Of a stretch of 64,000 nt of DNA, positions 1-8,543 are shown in pieces. The translations under genes were made by a program, and so were the position numbers. The notes under the pieces are model-generated. The model saw nothing but the letters and a program-made list of their open reading frames with translations. It made no database searches and was not told the origin of the DNA. The stretch is from Nostoc sp. LPT (GTDB lineage Bacteria; Cyanobacteriota; Cyanobacteriia; Cyanobacteriales; Nostocaceae), in contig NZ_JABXKF010000044.1 of the NCBI RefSeq assembly GCF_017115165.1, positions 27,398 to 91,397 on the forward strand. Direction: 5' to 3'. How positions within the stretch are numbered: position 1 is the first letter of the stretch; every line of letters starts with the position of its first letter.

Positions 1-1
1 T

Positions 2-856
2 TCCCTAACGATCTACAACCGCTGTACCGATCCCCAAAGTCACTGGACACTGCGTGCCGAAAACCTCTCAGGGGGAACGCGAGATGTGCCGTTGAGGGGT
101 AGCGGCATCTTTATTTTTGGCGGCATGACTGTTCCCGCAAACGCCGATCCTCAAAGTGGACCAGCGCCCAGTTCTCCTGGTGGCATGATTGACCTGAAAT
201 TATTGACCACAGGCGAAATCCATACTAATGGCAATATCCCGGCTGGTACTGGCAATCTTATCTCAGGCGGGGTGTTCGTTGGCTCAGGCGTGAAGGCTCA
301 ACAAGTGATCAATAACGGTCCTGTAACAACTTACGGGACAAATGACATGGTGTTGGATAACTGGGGCAATGTCCGTCTTTGGCTTGCTCGGCAGTCCATC
401 ATATCTCATGGAACCAGTGGAATCGGATTCGTGAATTTCAGAGATTTGCAGACTCTGATTGTGCAAGGCGACCTGGCGACCTATGGCGAAGGGGCGCGGG
501 GGTTCAATCTATACGACGGAACCTTGGCTTATGCAGAATTCAAAAGCATTACCACTCATGGCAATGGCTCGATCGGGATACAGACCAGTAAACCATTTGG
601 CAATATCCTCGTGCTTGGGGATGTGATCACAAAAGGTGGTAGGGGTAACAGTTTGGTGCGTGGCGTGGTCGTACAGCTTGACGCGCACGTCCTGAGTCTC
701 AAACCGGGCACAAGTGGAAAAGAGATCATTGTACTGGGTCGAGTCGAGGCTCAAAGAGAGGAAATTACCTCATTGGATTTCGCTGCTCCAGCCAGCACAG
801 TTGAATTCATTACGATCAGTGGTCAGCAGTATGTCGATGGATCGTCAACAGAGTAG
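2..856 (+). CDS. Predicted beta-helix-like protein, C-terminal part (5' end outside window)
   Basis: The reading frame is open from base 2 to the TAG at 854-856 with no stop, so the gene begins upstream of the window; the GTG at 86 is just an internal codon. The visible ~284 residues are rich in Gly, Val, Ile, Asn and Thr. They show short repeated strand-turn phrases (GVFVGSG, GDLATYGEGA, GDVITKGGRG) typical of right-handed beta-helix or surface/secreted proteins. No catalytic motif is visible and I do not recognise the family. Only 18 bp separate it from the hydrolase at 875, so the two are probably co-transcribed. Base composition is GC-richer than the bulk of the window, like its downstream neighbours. 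Confidence 0.6.
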   Translation, partial: SLTIYNRCTDPQSHWTLRAENLSGGTRDVPLRGSGIFIFGGMTVPANADPQSGPAPSSPGGMIDLKLLTTGEIHTNGNIPAGTGNLISGGVFVGSGVKAQQVINNGPVTTYGTNDMVLDNWGNVRLWLARQSIISHGTSGIGFVNFRDLQTLIVQGDLATYGEGARGFNLYDGTLAYAEFKSITTHGNGSIGIQTSKPFGNILVLGDVITKGGRGNSLVRGVVVQLDAHVLSLKPGTSGKEIIVLGRVEAQREEITSLDFAAPASTVEFITISGQQYVDGSSTE

Positions 857-874
857 GAATAATTTTGGAGAATC

Positions 875-1918
875 ATGAAAAGCGATCAAGAGACTTACAC
901 GATCAACAGACCTCGCTGGCAGCGTCTGTGCGTCACGATCCTTCTTGCTATAGCGTTCACGGTTTCGCTCCCCTACATCGCACAAGCGCAGGAGCAAGTA
1001 AGAAACCCTACCGCCAATACGTCCGACTCGACACTGGTGAAGTCCCTATCCGGATTTGAGAACGGTTATGCAACGGTTAATGGAGTAAGACTGCATTACG
1101 TCAGCGGCGGTGAGGGCGCACCGCTTGTGCTGCTGCCAGGTCACCCGGAAACCTGGTGGGGGTATCACAAGGTGATGCTGGCTTTGGCAAAAAGCTTTCG
1201 TGTGATCGTCGTGGACATCCGCGGCATGGGCAGCTCCGAAAAGTCAGCTGGTGGTTACGACAAGAAGACAATGGCTCGAGATATCTACGAGCTGATCCGT
1301 CAACTTGGATACGAGAAAGTCAATATTGCTGGACACGATATCGGCGCGATGGTCGCGTTCAGTTTTGCGGCTAATCATCCGGAAGCGACCGCGAAACTTG
1401 CCTTGCTGGACGTCGCGCATCCTGACGATTCCTTCTATGACATCAAAATGCTGCCTGAGGAGGGGAAGTTTGGAAAAACGGTCGATGCTGCGCATCCGGT
1501 TTATCTATGGTGGTTTGCTTTTCATCAAGTAGAAGGGTTGCCTGAAAAACTCCTCGCAGGAGATGGCATGAGACTCTATATAAACTGGCTCTTCAACTAT
1601 CTGCTAAACGACCCGACAAAGATAGATTCACGAGATTTAGCCGTTTACGGGAATGCCTATTCAAATCCAGAAGCAATCCGCGCTGGTCATGCGTGGTACA
1701 AAGCCTTTCCGCGCGACATTAGCGACGCTAAGACGTATAAGAAGCTCGAGATGCCAGTCTTGGGGCTCGGTGCCGAGTTCCAAGGCTATCAGTTCTTGCG
1801 AGTAGTCGAACCCAAGGCGACTAATTTTCAATTGGTCAAGATAGAAAATAGCGGCCACTTCATCTTAATCGAGCAACCTGATGTCATATCGCGGTTGCTG
1901 ATCAACTTCTTCAAGTAA
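875..1918 (+). CDS. Exported alpha/beta hydrolase, epoxide hydrolase / haloalkane dehalogenase-like
   Basis: 347 residues. Residues ~17-38 form a hydrophobic signal peptide ending in AQAQ, so the enzyme is probably periplasmic. The fold motifs are clear: oxyanion-hole region PGHPETW (~88-94), nucleophile elbow GHDIG with Asp155 as nucleophile, and a C-terminal SGHF with His328. An Asp nucleophile is typical of epoxide hydrolases and haloalkane dehalogenases, which act through an alkyl-enzyme ester; the substrate cannot be read from sequence. GGAG lies 5 bases before ATG 875. The gene sits between a beta-helix-like gene and an aldehyde dehydrogenase, suggesting oxidation of a hydrolysis product. 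Composition suggests transfer from a GC-richer donor. Confidence 0.85.
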   Translation: MKSDQETYTINRPRWQRLCVTILLAIAFTVSLPYIAQAQEQVRNPTANTSDSTLVKSLSGFENGYATVNGVRLHYVSGGEGAPLVLLPGHPETWWGYHKVMLALAKSFRVIVVDIRGMGSSEKSAGGYDKKTMARDIYELIRQLGYEKVNIAGHDIGAMVAFSFAANHPEATAKLALLDVAHPDDSFYDIKMLPEEGKFGKTVDAAHPVYLWWFAFHQVEGLPEKLLAGDGMRLYINWLFNYLLNDPTKIDSRDLAVYGNAYSNPEAIRAGHAWYKAFPRDISDAKTYKKLEMPVLGLGAEFQGYQFLRVVEPKATNFQLVKIENSGHFILIEQPDVISRLLINFFK

Positions 1919-2087
1919 AGTATTAACCGAAACGAAACAATCGGGTCTAACAAAAGCTTGCAGGTGACGGTTTACAGCCGTGCCTGAAGCGAAACGTTGG
2001 GCTTTAGCACCAAAAGGGATTCGGTGATCGAGAAAAAAGTCAGGAGTAACAACAATATCAGCAACGATGGACAAGAAAGGCTCAACA

Positions 2088-3575
2088 ATGAGCATTGATC
2101 TGCGGATGCCAGTGCTGAACTGGATCAATGGTGAGTGGGTTGATTCAGCGCAGCATACCGATAGCATAAACCCAGCTACAGGTGAGGTTATTGGTACTTA
2201 CGCGGATGGCGGACGTGAAGAGGCGGTTCAAGCGACTAATGCTGCAGTGCAGGCGTTCCGAGAATTAGACTGGAAGGAAAATCGGGCACTTCGTGCGCGA
2301 GTGCTGAATCAAATTGCCGATCGCTTTGAAGCCCAAAGAGATGAACTGATCGCGATTCTCTCGCTTGAAAACGGCAAAGTCCATGACGAAGCAGCGTTTG
2401 AAGTCGATATGATTCCCAGCAAATTTCGATACTGGGCATCGGTTGTGCTGACGGATTATGGACGGGCGATGGAAGTCCAACCCGGACACCTTTCGATTGT
2501 GACTCGATCTCCAATCGGAGTTGCTGGAATCGTCGCACCGTTTAACTCGCCGCTTGTCCTGACTGTGCGATCTCTGGCACCTGCTCTTGCTGCTGGTGTT
2601 ACAACTGTTATTAAATTGCCGGGTAATACAGCACAGATCAACTATCTGTTTAGTAAAACCCTCGCTGAAGCTGCCGATTTACCGAAGGGCGTGATTAATG
2701 TCTTTAGTGAAAGCAGAGGCAGAGGCGGATCATCTTTTCTGATGGAGTCAAAGGATGTTCGAGTGATTAGCTTTACTGGAAGCACGAAGACAGGGAAGGC
2801 AATTTCCGCAACAGGGGCAGCGACGCTCAAGCTGTTTCAGACCGAACTTGGAGGTAAGACGCCGATGATTATCTTCGAGGATGCCGATCTGGAGGCGGCT
2901 GCACCAAAGGTTGAGAAGGCACTTACGACCTTTGCAGGTCAGTTCTGCATGACAGGTTCCCGGCTGTTGGTGCAGCGTGCTGTTGCCGATCGCTTTCGCA
3001 CGCTGATCACCCAGCGACTGGAAAACGTTAAGACAGGACCTGCGTCCGATCCGTCCAGTGATATGGGACCTCTGATTGATAAGCCGAACGTCGCTCGTGT
3101 TGACAAGATGGTGGAGGAGGCGATCGCCGCGGGCGCTAAGGTGCTTGTACGCGGCGGCCCAATTGTTGAAGGTCCACTCGCCAGCGGTGCCTTTTACCGT
3201 CCGACTCTGCTGGAAGTGACCGATCCGAAAATGACGATTGTTCAGGAAGAGGTCTTCGGTTCAGTCCTGACGATGCAAATCTTCGATACTGAGGCAGAAG
3301 CGGTGCAGCTGGCAAACGATAGCGAGTATGGCTTGGCTGCGAGCATTTGGACTCGCGATGTTGACCGCCCATTGCGCGTCGCCCGCGAGATAGATGCAGG
3401 CACGATCTGGATCAACGATTGGGCGATCGTTTGGGACGAGTTTGAAGAAGGCGGATTCAAGCGCAGCGGCAACGGCAGGCTGAATGGTCTGGCGGCGATG
3501 GATGAATTCCTGGAGTACAAACATATCGCTTTCAACTCAGGAGTGATCCCTGGTGTTAGCGTTTCTGCCCAATAA
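2088..3575 (+). CDS. NAD(P)-dependent aldehyde dehydrogenase
   Basis: About 495 residues, the usual length of the ALDH superfamily. The family motifs are present: the APFNSPL cofactor-binding segment, FTGSTKTG in the Rossmann fold, ELGGKTP with the general-base Glu, FAGQFCMTG with the catalytic Cys, and a C-terminal EEVFGSV segment. It should oxidise an aldehyde to a carboxylate in the cytoplasm. I chose ATG 2088 over ATG 2067 because AAGAAAGG sits 7 bases upstream of 2088 and nothing comparable precedes 2067. It lies between two exported alpha/beta hydrolases on the same strand, with ~170 bp before it. Substrate unknown; closeness to benzaldehyde- or vanillin-type dehydrogenases is only a guess. 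Confidence 0.88.
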   Translation: MSIDLRMPVLNWINGEWVDSAQHTDSINPATGEVIGTYADGGREEAVQATNAAVQAFRELDWKENRALRARVLNQIADRFEAQRDELIAILSLENGKVHDEAAFEVDMIPSKFRYWASVVLTDYGRAMEVQPGHLSIVTRSPIGVAGIVAPFNSPLVLTVRSLAPALAAGVTTVIKLPGNTAQINYLFSKTLAEAADLPKGVINVFSESRGRGGSSFLMESKDVRVISFTGSTKTGKAISATGAATLKLFQTELGGKTPMIIFEDADLEAAAPKVEKALTTFAGQFCMTGSRLLVQRAVADRFRTLITQRLENVKTGPASDPSSDMGPLIDKPNVARVDKMVEEAIAAGAKVLVRGGPIVEGPLASGAFYRPTLLEVTDPKMTIVQEEVFGSVLTMQIFDTEAEAVQLANDSEYGLAASIWTRDVDRPLRVAREIDAGTIWINDWAIVWDEFEEGGFKRSGNGRLNGLAAMDEFLEYKHIAFNSGVIPGVSVSAQ

Positions 3576-3672
3576 TTCAGCTTGGATCTAAATCTTGAGT
3601 CCTTCTTAAATAAGCCTCACAACCATCAAACCCGACTATCAAGTTCGCATAAGCAGCCTTATAGGAACACGT

Positions 3673-3840
3673 ATGTCTAGTACACCTGTAAAAATCGTTC
3701 AAGCCCTTCTCAAAGACCCCACCAACCCTGAGGTCGTCAACCAGCTCGTCTCCCCTGACGCTGTCTACGTATCGCTCAACTACGATGATCCCGACTTGAA
3801 AAGCTCATACCTTGGGCAGACACCCATAGGAACCAAGTGA
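3673..3840 (+). pseudogene. Truncated, frameshifted duplicate of the NTF2-like gene at 5002
   Basis: From ATG 3673 the first ~45 codons match the start of the intact gene at 5002 almost base for base (shared VQALLKDPTNPEVVN). Around 3798-3802 one A is missing from an A-run, so the frame slips and ends at TGA 3838. Reading the shifted frame restores KLIPWADTHRN, equivalent to KLMPWAGTHKN in the intact copy. Similarity stops there, 10 bp before the hydrolase start at 3850. This is therefore a 5' fragment of a duplicate with both a frameshift and loss of the 3' two thirds. A 55-residue product is possible but unlikely to fold. Confidence 0.85.
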
Positions 3841-3849
3841 AGACTAATT

Positions 3850-4896
3850 ATGAACGGAATTAATAAACGCCTGAGTTTGATTTTGTCTGCCGTGTTACTT
3901 GCTCTTGCTCCACTCAGTGCAGTAGCTCAAGAAGTCAGTCCACCATCGATAGATACACCAGCTGCCATATCCAAGCTGGCCCTCACCAGGGTAAAAGAGC
4001 AGCGTCGCGGGCAATATGCCTATCCAGCCGGGTTTAAGAGTGACTACGTAGAGAGTAACGGTATCAAGCTGCACTACGTCAGCGCCGGATCGGGCAGTCC
4101 CATCGTGTTTGTCCACGGTTTTGGTTCGACCTGGAAAATGTGGGAACCCGCCCTGAAAGCATTTGCTGGCACGCACCAGGTCATTGCCATTGATTTGCCC
4201 GGACTTGGGCAATCGGAAGCCTCCCAGACTGGGTATAGCGCACAGGCTCTCTCCAGCTATCTGTTGACAGCCATCAAGAAATTGACGAGAGAGCCTATCA
4301 TATATGTTTCCCATGATCTGAGCAATACAGCCTCCTATCCAATGGTCGCCAACAACCAGGATTACATCAAAAAAGTCGTATTCATGGATTCGCCAATTCC
4401 GGACAAGGCGATGTGGACCTATCCGGGCTACACCCCGAAAGGTCCTGGCCTTGGTTGGCATTTCGGCTTTTTTAGCTACGGGGATATCGCCGAAAAATTG
4501 ATATCGAACGACCCTAAACTGTTTATGGCTTACTTTATACAAAGCTATGCTGGGAAAAAGGATATTTTCACTGATGCGTTACTCGACGAACTAATTGAGC
4601 CTTACTCAAGGATCGAAAATTTGCACGCTGCTTTTAGCGGCTACTACAGATTTCACTCTGAATCCATCAAACAGAACGAAGCGCTGCTATCCGCTAATAA
4701 GCTGATTAGAATTCCATCCATGTCGATCAGCGGCGGCAAGGGCGTAGGAGACGTATTGCCCAAGCAAATGGCGGCACGTTTCGTGGAAGATAAAAAGAAA
4801 TTCAGGGCCGTGATCTTGCCGGAATCTGGTCATTGGCTGATGGAAGAATCCGGCCCTGAGGTGATTGCTCTTCTAGCTGAATTCATCAAAGATTGA
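3850..4896 (+). CDS. Exported alpha/beta hydrolase with altered nucleophile elbow
   Basis: 348 residues with a clean signal peptide (hydrophobic ~8-24, cleavage near AVAQ). Motifs: HGFGSTW oxyanion region, a DLPGLGQSE strand-turn, and a C-terminal SGHW His. It resembles the hydrolase at 875, but the nucleophile elbow reads SHDLSN instead of GHDIGA: Asp is kept while both flanking glycines are Ser. That elbow normally needs small residues at those positions, so activity may be altered. It starts 10 bp after the broken NTF2-like duplicate and lies ~105 bp before the intact one. A role in degrading an ester, epoxide or halide is inference. Confidence 0.82.
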   Translation: MNGINKRLSLILSAVLLALAPLSAVAQEVSPPSIDTPAAISKLALTRVKEQRRGQYAYPAGFKSDYVESNGIKLHYVSAGSGSPIVFVHGFGSTWKMWEPALKAFAGTHQVIAIDLPGLGQSEASQTGYSAQALSSYLLTAIKKLTREPIIYVSHDLSNTASYPMVANNQDYIKKVVFMDSPIPDKAMWTYPGYTPKGPGLGWHFGFFSYGDIAEKLISNDPKLFMAYFIQSYAGKKDIFTDALLDELIEPYSRIENLHAAFSGYYRFHSESIKQNEALLSANKLIRIPSMSISGGKGVGDVLPKQMAARFVEDKKKFRAVILPESGHWLMEESGPEVIALLAEFIKD

Positions 4897-4906
4897 ATGC
4901 GTCTTC

Positions 4907-4921
4907 CCCGCGAATCGCGGG
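4907..4921 (+). terminator. GC-rich hairpin after hydrolase gene
   Basis: CCCGCG-AAT-CGCGGG is a perfect 6-bp stem with a 3-base loop, 10 bp after the hydrolase stop. No U-run follows, so intrinsic termination is uncertain; it could be an mRNA 3'-stabilising hairpin. Confidence 0.4.
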
Positions 4922-5001
4922 ACCCGAAGAGTTCTTCCGAGGCACTGACTTGCCGCAGAATCACTACTAGAAACTAACTGTAACTGAAAACGAACACACC
5001 C

Positions 5002-5469
5002 ATGTCAAACATCAACGTTGAAATCGTTCAAGCCCTTCTCAAAGACCCCACCAACCCTGAGGTCGTCAACCGACTCGTCTCCCCTGACGCCATCTACGTA
5101 TCACTCACCTATGATAATCCCGACCTAAAAAAGCTTATGCCTTGGGCAGGCACGCATAAAAATGGTCCGGCCAGCGTCCTCGAAGTTTTCCAGGAACTCA
5201 ATACCTTTTGGAACATCGAGGAGTTCGATATTCAGCAGATATTTGGCGAAGGTGAGAACGTCGCTGTCTTTGGCAGCTTCACCGTCCATTCGGTGAAACT
5301 CGATAAAACGTTCATCTCTCCCTTCTCTGTCTTGGCGAAAGTGAAGAATGGCTTAGTCACCTACATGCAGTACATGGAGGACACCTTTGGTACAGGTTCG
5401 ACCTTCCGATCGGGTGGTACTTGGACATTCCAGGGCAACCCAGACGGCAGCGAAGTATCAGTGCCGTAG
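5002..5469 (+). CDS. NTF2-like / SnoaL-like small protein
   Basis: 155 residues with no signal peptide. The pattern of an N-terminal helix, a conserved central W (NTFWNIEEF) and beta-rich C-terminal half (VAVFGSFTVHSVKL, FSVLAKVKNGLVTYMQYMEDT) fits the cone-shaped NTF2/SnoaL fold used by small isomerases, hydrolases and ligand binders. Function cannot be assigned from fold alone. It closes the GC-rich block of hydrolases and aldehyde dehydrogenase, so a step in the same catabolic route is plausible. A 5' fragment of a near-identical duplicate lies at 3673-3840, which implies the gene was once tandemly arranged around the second hydrolase. Confidence 0.8.
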   Translation: MSNINVEIVQALLKDPTNPEVVNRLVSPDAIYVSLTYDNPDLKKLMPWAGTHKNGPASVLEVFQELNTFWNIEEFDIQQIFGEGENVAVFGSFTVHSVKLDKTFISPFSVLAKVKNGLVTYMQYMEDTFGTGSTFRSGGTWTFQGNPDGSEVSVP

Positions 5470-5529
5470 CAAGGTGTCCCAGGTGAAAGCTCAGTATCGC
5501 CGCTCATTGGTTTTTATCAATCAAGCCGC

Positions 5530-6318
5530 TCAAAATGTGCTTTGAATGATTCCGCCATCTACTTGCAGCATGACTCCATTCACAAATGAGGCTGCTGGTG
5601 AACTCAGAAATACCGCAACATTGGCAAACTCTTCTGGTGTCCCGATACGACCCAAAGGAACAGTCCCATTGATTCTAGCAATTTCTGCTTCTTTGGTTTC
5701 ACCACTTTTACTAATGCGGGCATTGAGCAATTCTTCTACCCGTTCTGTATATGTCCAGCCTGGTAGAATGCTGTTGACGCGAATTTTATCGCTACCCAGT
5801 TCTTTGCTGAGAGTTTTCGTTAAACCAATCACTGCTAATCGAATGGAATTAGATAAAACCAGATTTTTGGCTGGTTGTTTAGTTGAAGTTGAGGTAATGG
5901 TCAGAATTGCTGGTGCGGTAGATTGGCGTAAGTGAGGTAAAGCGTACTTTACCAGACGTACCGCACTCAGCAAAGTCAAGTTGATCGAAGTTTCCCAAGT
6001 TGCCAAATCAATATCGTCAAAAGTGCCAGCAGGTGGGCCTCCGGCGTTGGTAACGAGAACATCTAACCCGCCGAATTTTTCGACTGTGGCGTTAATTACC
6101 CGTTCAATATCTTCTTGACTGGTAACGTCTGCACGCAGAGATAGCACTTCTGTACCTGTTTCGCTGGCAATCTCCGCAGCAGTTTTGTCAATTAATTCAC
6201 TGCGGGCGCAGATGGCAACTTTTGCACCCTCACGGGCAAATTGCCTCGCTGTAGCTTTGCCCAAACCTTTACTAGCAGCTGTCACTAAGGCGACTTTGCC
6301 ACGGAGTTGCAAATCCAT
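5530..6318 (-). CDS. SDR-family oxidoreductase with non-canonical active site
   Basis: 262 residues from ATG 6318, just after the nitroreductase stop (19-bp gap), so co-transcribed with it. The N-terminal cofactor loop TAASKGLG and the NAGG motif mark a classical short-chain dehydrogenase/reductase; a C-terminal VDGG also fits. The catalytic YxxxK is replaced: aligning to the usual K-AGVIGLTK block gives SNSIR-LAVIGLTK, so Tyr becomes Ser and Lys becomes Arg, though the upstream Ser (TSTS) remains. Some SDR subfamilies carry this variant. Substrate is unknown; the neighbourhood suggests work on an organosulfur or nitro/quinone compound. The upstream in-frame start at 6375 would overlap the nitroreductase and is rejected. 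Confidence 0.85.
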   Translation of the reverse strand: MDLQLRGKVALVTAASKGLGKATARQFAREGAKVAICARSELIDKTAAEIASETGTEVLSLRADVTSQEDIERVINATVEKFGGLDVLVTNAGGPPAGTFDDIDLATWETSINLTLLSAVRLVKYALPHLRQSTAPAILTITSTSTKQPAKNLVLSNSIRLAVIGLTKTLSKELGSDKIRVNSILPGWTYTERVEELLNARISKSGETKEAEIARINGTVPLGRIGTPEEFANVAVFLSSPAASFVNGVMLQVDGGIIQSTF

Positions 6319-6337
6319 AATCTTGATTCTTCTTAAT

Positions 6338-7159
6338 TTACAGTAACTTGAAGCCAAGGTTATTGAGAGCTTCACGCAAGCGATCGCGTCCTCTCAATGA
6401 TTCTACAGTTGCGATGCGCTGGGCTGAGTGTTCTGACCAATCGCCAGCAATATTCATCTTTTGTTCAGTATAGAATTCTTTGATGATGTCATTGTAGTGA
6501 GCGATCGCTTCTTCTTGTTCTGCCAATTTATAGGTTTCACGATGCAGTATCGCTGACTGGGGCAACCTTGGCTTAATCGCCGCTTCGACTTCTGGATTCG
6601 GATAACCCACACACAGCCCAAATACAGCATACACAGAGGAAGGCAAATTCAATATCTCTGCTACCTCTTGGGGGCGGTTCCTGATTCCACCAATATATAC
6701 TGTTCCTAAACCGAGTGACTCGGCTGCAACTGTGGCGTTTTGTGCTGCCAATGTTGCATCGATTGTTGCCATCACAAACATTTCCAAATATTCCAGGGCA
6801 TCATGAGATATGCCGCGACTGTCAGCAACGTGACTTAGACGCGCCAAATCTGCTAACCAAACTAAGAATAAAGGAACCTGCTTAATATGTTCTTGGTTTC
6901 CTGCTAGCTTGGATAACTCCTCTTTGCGCTGTTGATCTTCGACTGCTACCACACTCCAAGTTTGCAAATTAGAGGAAGTAGATGCAGATTGGGCGGCTGC
7001 AATTAGCAATTCCAGAGTTCCCGGTGGTAAAGGAGCGGATAGATAAGACCGGATTGAACGGTGAGATAATAGTGCTGTTAGCGAATCATTCCATTCAATT
7101 TCCGGGTTGAAGGGAATTTCACCGTAGCGCGATCGCAGTAATTCTGTAGGATTAGTCAT
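6338..7159 (-). CDS. Nitroreductase-family flavoprotein
   Basis: 273 residues from ATG 7159, preceded by GGAA; the in-frame TTG 7171 has no such site. SHRSIRSYLSAPLPPGTLELLIAAA is the standard FMN-phosphate-binding start of the family, followed by SASTSSNLQTWSVVAV and a central AAESLGLGTVYIGGIR segment. Members are dimeric FMN enzymes that use NAD(P)H to reduce nitro compounds, quinones or flavin. The C-terminal segment KMNIAGDWSEHSAQRI resembles the NfsA/FRP-like group. It lies between an SsuA-like binding protein and an SDR gene on the same strand; supplying reduced flavin for desulfonation would fit but is inference. Confidence 0.87.
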   Translation of the reverse strand: MTNPTELLRSRYGEIPFNPEIEWNDSLTALLSHRSIRSYLSAPLPPGTLELLIAAAQSASTSSNLQTWSVVAVEDQQRKEELSKLAGNQEHIKQVPLFLVWLADLARLSHVADSRGISHDALEYLEMFVMATIDATLAAQNATVAAESLGLGTVYIGGIRNRPQEVAEILNLPSSVYAVFGLCVGYPNPEVEAAIKPRLPQSAILHRETYKLAEQEEAIAHYNDIIKEFYTEQKMNIAGDWSEHSAQRIATVESLRGRDRLREALNNLGFKLL

Positions 7160-7272
7160 AATCAATTCCAAGATTTACATTTCAAAAATTGACAGTTATT
7201 TTATTACTAACACCAATTTCATTGGTAGGGACATACATCTGTATCTCCCTACACCCAATTCATTGCACCAAT

Positions 7273-8394
7273 TTAAGTTTTTGGTGAAAATGCAGCGTAT
7301 TCTTCTTTTGTCAACACTGCATCCTTCACATTTATCTGTTTGGGAATTAGCTTCAATTTGTAATATGTATCCGCAACACCTTGTTGTAGATTTATTAAAT
7401 TATCATCAATTGGCACAAGACCAAAAGTCCGTCTATTAGTTGCTTTTTTCATCGTCTCTAAATCAATTCCTAACACAGGTGCGAGAGTTTTTGCTACTTC
7501 TTCTCGATTCTGTTTAGACCATTCTTCGAGATTTTGAATTTCCTCCAGTATCGCCTTGACAGTTTGGGGATTCTCACTGACAAATTTGCGAGTCATCAAA
7601 TAATATCCTCCCTGTTTATTAATTCCTGTGCCATCAATCAGGACTCTGGCTTTAGTTGCCTCCTGAGCCGCTGCATAAAATGGGTCCCAAATCACCCAGG
7701 CATCTACACTCCCTTTTACAAATGCAGCGCGGGCATCAGCCGGAGCTAAATATTTCGGTTCAATATCAGTATATTTTAATCCCGCTTTTTCTAAAGCTTG
7801 GACTAACAATAAGTGAGCGCTAGACCCTTTTTGAAAGGCAACTCTTTTGCCCTTCAGGTCAGCAACTTTTTGAATTTGTGAATTTTGAGGAACAAGAATT
7901 GCTGAACTAGCTGGAGTAGCCGCAGTACCAACAACATAAGTTAGTGATGTCCCTGCTGCTTGGGCAAATATTGGCGGTGATTCTCCCACAGGGCCGATGT
8001 CAATACTACCCACATTCATGGCTTCTAGTAGTTGGGGTCCCGCTTGAAATTCAGTCCATTTTACAGTTATACCTTCTGGTGCTAAACGCTTTTCTAAAAC
8101 ACCTTTAGTTCTAAGTAAAATGGTCGATTTTTGATAACCAAATCTGACTACTGTTGCTTTACTGTCAGCAGAATTACCAACAGATGTGGCACTGGGATTA
8201 GGTGCATTAACAGTCGGTGTCGATGAACAAGCAGCAAATAGCAAGCTCAGACAAAGACCTGTAACAAAAGCCCCCACTATGGGTAAAGGAGGAGAAAAGA
8301 ATAATTTATGTTGGTTGTTAAAGGGGATATTCCTGAATTTTATCAACGATATCCACTTGGCGATGAAACGGCCAAAGATTTGATTAATCATCAA
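7273..8394 (-). CDS. ABC transporter substrate-binding lipoprotein, SsuA/aliphatic-sulfonate type
   Basis: 373 residues. After an unusually long N-terminus, a hydrophobic helix ends in a lipobox, LLFAAC, so the protein is probably lipid-anchored at the periplasmic face. The mature part has family hallmarks: VVRFGYQKSTILLRTKG, a PVGESPP substrate-loop phrase, ADLKGKRVAFQKGSSAH and VDAWVIWDPF. These identify the SsuA/TauA/NrtA-like periplasmic binding proteins for sulfonates or related compounds. No permease or ATPase gene is adjacent, so it must share components encoded elsewhere. Same strand as the cupin/aldolase pair upstream and the nitroreductase/SDR pair downstream. Confidence 0.88.
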   Translation of the reverse strand: MMINQIFGRFIAKWISLIKFRNIPFNNQHKLFFSPPLPIVGAFVTGLCLSLLFAACSSTPTVNAPNPSATSVGNSADSKATVVRFGYQKSTILLRTKGVLEKRLAPEGITVKWTEFQAGPQLLEAMNVGSIDIGPVGESPPIFAQAAGTSLTYVVGTAATPASSAILVPQNSQIQKVADLKGKRVAFQKGSSAHLLLVQALEKAGLKYTDIEPKYLAPADARAAFVKGSVDAWVIWDPFYAAAQEATKARVLIDGTGINKQGGYYLMTRKFVSENPQTVKAILEEIQNLEEWSKQNREEVAKTLAPVLGIDLETMKKATNRRTFGLVPIDDNLINLQQGVADTYYKLKLIPKQINVKDAVLTKEEYAAFSPKT

Positions 8395-8543
8395 AATGAT
8401 TCTTGTGAACTATATTAATACTATAAACTTATAGGTTTACCGGAGTATATAAATAAATTTAGGTTCAATTGACATCAAAATAGCGGGAAGTGGGTTAACT
8501 TGAGACTTCCTCGCCTATTATGCTAATGCCAAAAAACACAGCA

